Notes under the pieces: generated by a model | What the model was told of the DNA's origin: nothing | Seen by the model: only the letters and a program-made list of their open reading frames with translations | Databases searched by the model: none | In this document: positions 62,569-64,000 of the stretch, in pieces | Layout of the letters: each line of letters opens with the position of its first letter | How positions within the stretch are numbered: the stretch's first letter is position 1 | Position numbers and translations under genes: made by a program | Source: Oscheius sp. JU75 | Lineage: Eukaryota; Nematoda; Chromadorea; Rhabditida; Rhabditidae | Assembly (NCBI GenBank): GCA_037178855.1 | Contig: JASJZC010000004.1 | Coordinates: 2,418,001 to 2,482,000, forward strand | Direction: 5' to 3' | Length of the DNA stretch: 64,000 nucleotides

Positions 62569-63888
62569 TTAGCCACGGTGACTGCCGTATTTCAGAAAAA
62601 CAGCCCGATGAGTGTTCGTTCTGGTGTTCGTAGGGTGATGAGGAACGTAGTCAAGGACCTGAACCGACAACAGTGAAGCAAACATAAACGGAATTTAACC
62701 TTGGTCTGATCTCCCTGACGGACTGTCGGACGGTGATGAGCGAAGCTATGATTACCATGAATATGATCCCAGCAACGAACGCAGTAGTACTGGAGACACT
62801 GATCGAAGCCACAGAAGTATTGAGCATGCTGTCCATGGCACTTCGTACCGAAGCAGTTGTCACACATCTGTTCCTCCATTAGGTAAGGCTTGATCTCCAC
62901 TCGCTTTGGAGTGTCCGTGTGGTTCAGCTCGACATGACGCTGCTTCAGAGCAGCAACGTATCCGCTGGCAGTGGCGAAAGTCACACGAGCGCAACCTTTG
63001 GGGTACTTGAGCTCAGGATCCGTGTCAACACCGACGTAGGCGATGGGTCCGTAGATTTGATTCAATGCATTCGCGATCTCAACTAAATTGAGCAATGACA
63101 AGCAATACGAAGAACCTGCCTGCACGAGTCGGTCTGGGAACGCCTCCAATGAAGACAGTAAGACGACTGTCCATCTGATAATCAGGATCCATCATGTAGT
63201 CAGAGTCGCCGAGCTTCCATGGACGAACTTGAACAGGCTTCTTTTTCATCGTATCTGAGGTGACGAAGAGCCAAAAGCTGGAATTTGCAGAGCGTTAAGA
63301 AATGAATCTACACTAACGAACCTGCCGCTGTCGAGGAAACACTGACTGATGAGACGCTGGACAGAAGCTTCGTCCTCGAAAACTAGAAAGACGTAACCAG
63401 CCATCGGACGAATTTGGTCGGGCTTGGAGCCCAAACGACGAGGCCAGTCAATCAGTACTTTTCCGAACTTTGAGAAAATGTTTCTAACGGTAGCTAAAAT
63501 TAACAGCTACATTCAGGTATCGAAGACAACGTACATTCCTTGGTGTCGATAGGTAAACCGCCGACGAAAACCTTGCGGGAGTACATTTCGTCCGAAACAA
63601 CATGCTGACCAGCCGGTGAATCTCCCGAATTCGGGAAAGAATTACGTTGACGAGGACTGTAATCTTCTTTCAACAGCAGAGGCTTAGATTTCACGAAGTC
63701 GTTGTCCTTATGCGAAACATGGAATCCTAAAAACGTTCTAGAATGGAATGGGTAATACCTGTCAGAGCATTGTTCATTGGGGTGGGGGTCATCGGGAAGG
63801 AATCCTGGTAGTTGGAGAAGGCACCAGGGGGCATCACATTATAGGGTTGCGATTGAATATGGTATCCATACGGCGACATGAATGTCAT
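62569..63888 (-). CDS. cpb-1: CPEB2-4 type cytoplasmic polyadenylation element-binding protein
   Basis: RNA-binding regulator of poly(A) length and translation of 3' UTR targets, often in the germ line. From ATG 63888 the N-terminus is short and unstructured (MTFMSPYGYHIQSQPYNVMP). RRM1 reads YSRKVFVGGLPIDTKE and VLIDWPRRLGSKPDQI with AGYVFLVFEDEASVQRL. The linker reads KKKPVQVRPWKLGDSDYMMD, and RRM2 reads LTVFIGGVPRPTRAVEIANA, IAYVGVDTDPELKYPKGCAR and PKRVEIKPYLMEEQMC. The C-terminal ZZ-type zinc module has CDNCFGTKCHGQ, YFCGFDQCLQYYCVRCWDHI and HHRP. VPRPTRAVE and TDPELKYPKG place it with CPEB2-4/Orb2/CPB-1 rather than CPEB1/CPB-3. It lacks the long poly-Gln N-terminus of CPEB2-4. The symbol follows the closest Caenorhabditis paralogue and is provisional. 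Confidence 0.92.
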
Positions 63889-64000
63889 CGCTTACAGACT
63901 TCTTTTTCCACTAAAATGAAAGTTTTAGAATGAGCATGCAGGAGAAAAGTTGTTAATCAAGAGCACAGCTGGTAAAAAAAGCAGGATTAGCAAGAACATC
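63889..64000. other. Upstream flank of the CPEB gene
   Basis: Only 112 bp remain before the window end. The minus-strand sequence just before the ATG ends ctgtaag-cg, so a leader exon or acceptor may lie here; nothing else can be seen. Confidence 0.3.

Overview
The window is nuclear DNA from a compact nematode genome. The evidence is a mab-5-type Hox gene whose homeodomain is closest to nematode MAB-5, chemoreceptors of the nematode families Sre and Srh/Str, ShKT and saposin-like secreted proteins, and a nematode-expanded CK1/TTBK-like kinase. Introns are mostly 35-60 bp with TTTTCAG acceptors, and several closely spaced same-strand gene clusters have acceptor-like sites just upstream of their start codons, as expected for spliced-leader trans-splicing. 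The sequence alone does not name the species.

Layout. 1-14.3 kb holds housekeeping and genome-maintenance genes: GDP-L-fucose synthase (-), the E2 ubc-18/UBE2L3 (-), the DNA helicase HELQ (+) with a 2.4 kb intron full of repeats, and a minus-strand cluster transcribed REXO5-like exonuclease > PTRHD1 > two-OB-fold POT1-like telomere protein. 14.7-22.1 kb is one long secreted FN3/Ig protein (+) with an Sre chemoreceptor nested in an intron on the other strand. 22.2-24.5 kb holds an unrecognised membrane protein and an Srh-like receptor (+). 24.6-27.9 kb is a tandem duplication (offset 1905 bp) carrying two ShKT-domain genes (-) and decayed protein tyrosine phosphatase remnants (+).

28-35 kb holds TM9SF2-like nonaspanin (+, with an apparent frameshift) and a minus-strand cluster of dihydrolipoamide acetyltransferase (dlat-1) > a SILK/RVxF PP1-docking protein > SDHAF3. 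35-37.8 kb holds small secreted proteins (saposin-like, Gly/Cys-rich, a phospholipase A2-like gene that looks broken). 38-50 kb holds a SAM+PDZ protein with long 5' introns (+), the dynein-2 intermediate chain WDR60 (-) and a carbonic anhydrase-related protein (+, with a GC-AG intron). 50-53 kb holds COX6A (-), a TTBK-like kinase (+) and a small four-exon gene (+). 53-64 kb is the mab-5 locus, with 5.4 kb of upstream non-coding DNA and a 2.5 kb intron, followed by a convergent CPEB2-4-type RNA-binding protein (-).

Functional links: the dlat-1/SDHAF3 cluster joins pyruvate dehydrogenase to succinate dehydrogenase assembly, and COX6A adds another respiratory component nearby. The REXO5/PTRHD1/POT1 cluster joins RNA processing, a peptidyl-tRNA hydrolase-like protein and telomere protection, next to the repair helicase HELQ. 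One dispersed hairpin-rich repeat family appears at about 3.6, 4.6-6.9, 20.1 and 54.1 kb. Exon boundaries were read by eye from GT/AG signals and protein continuity, so boundaries in weakly conserved genes are approximate.
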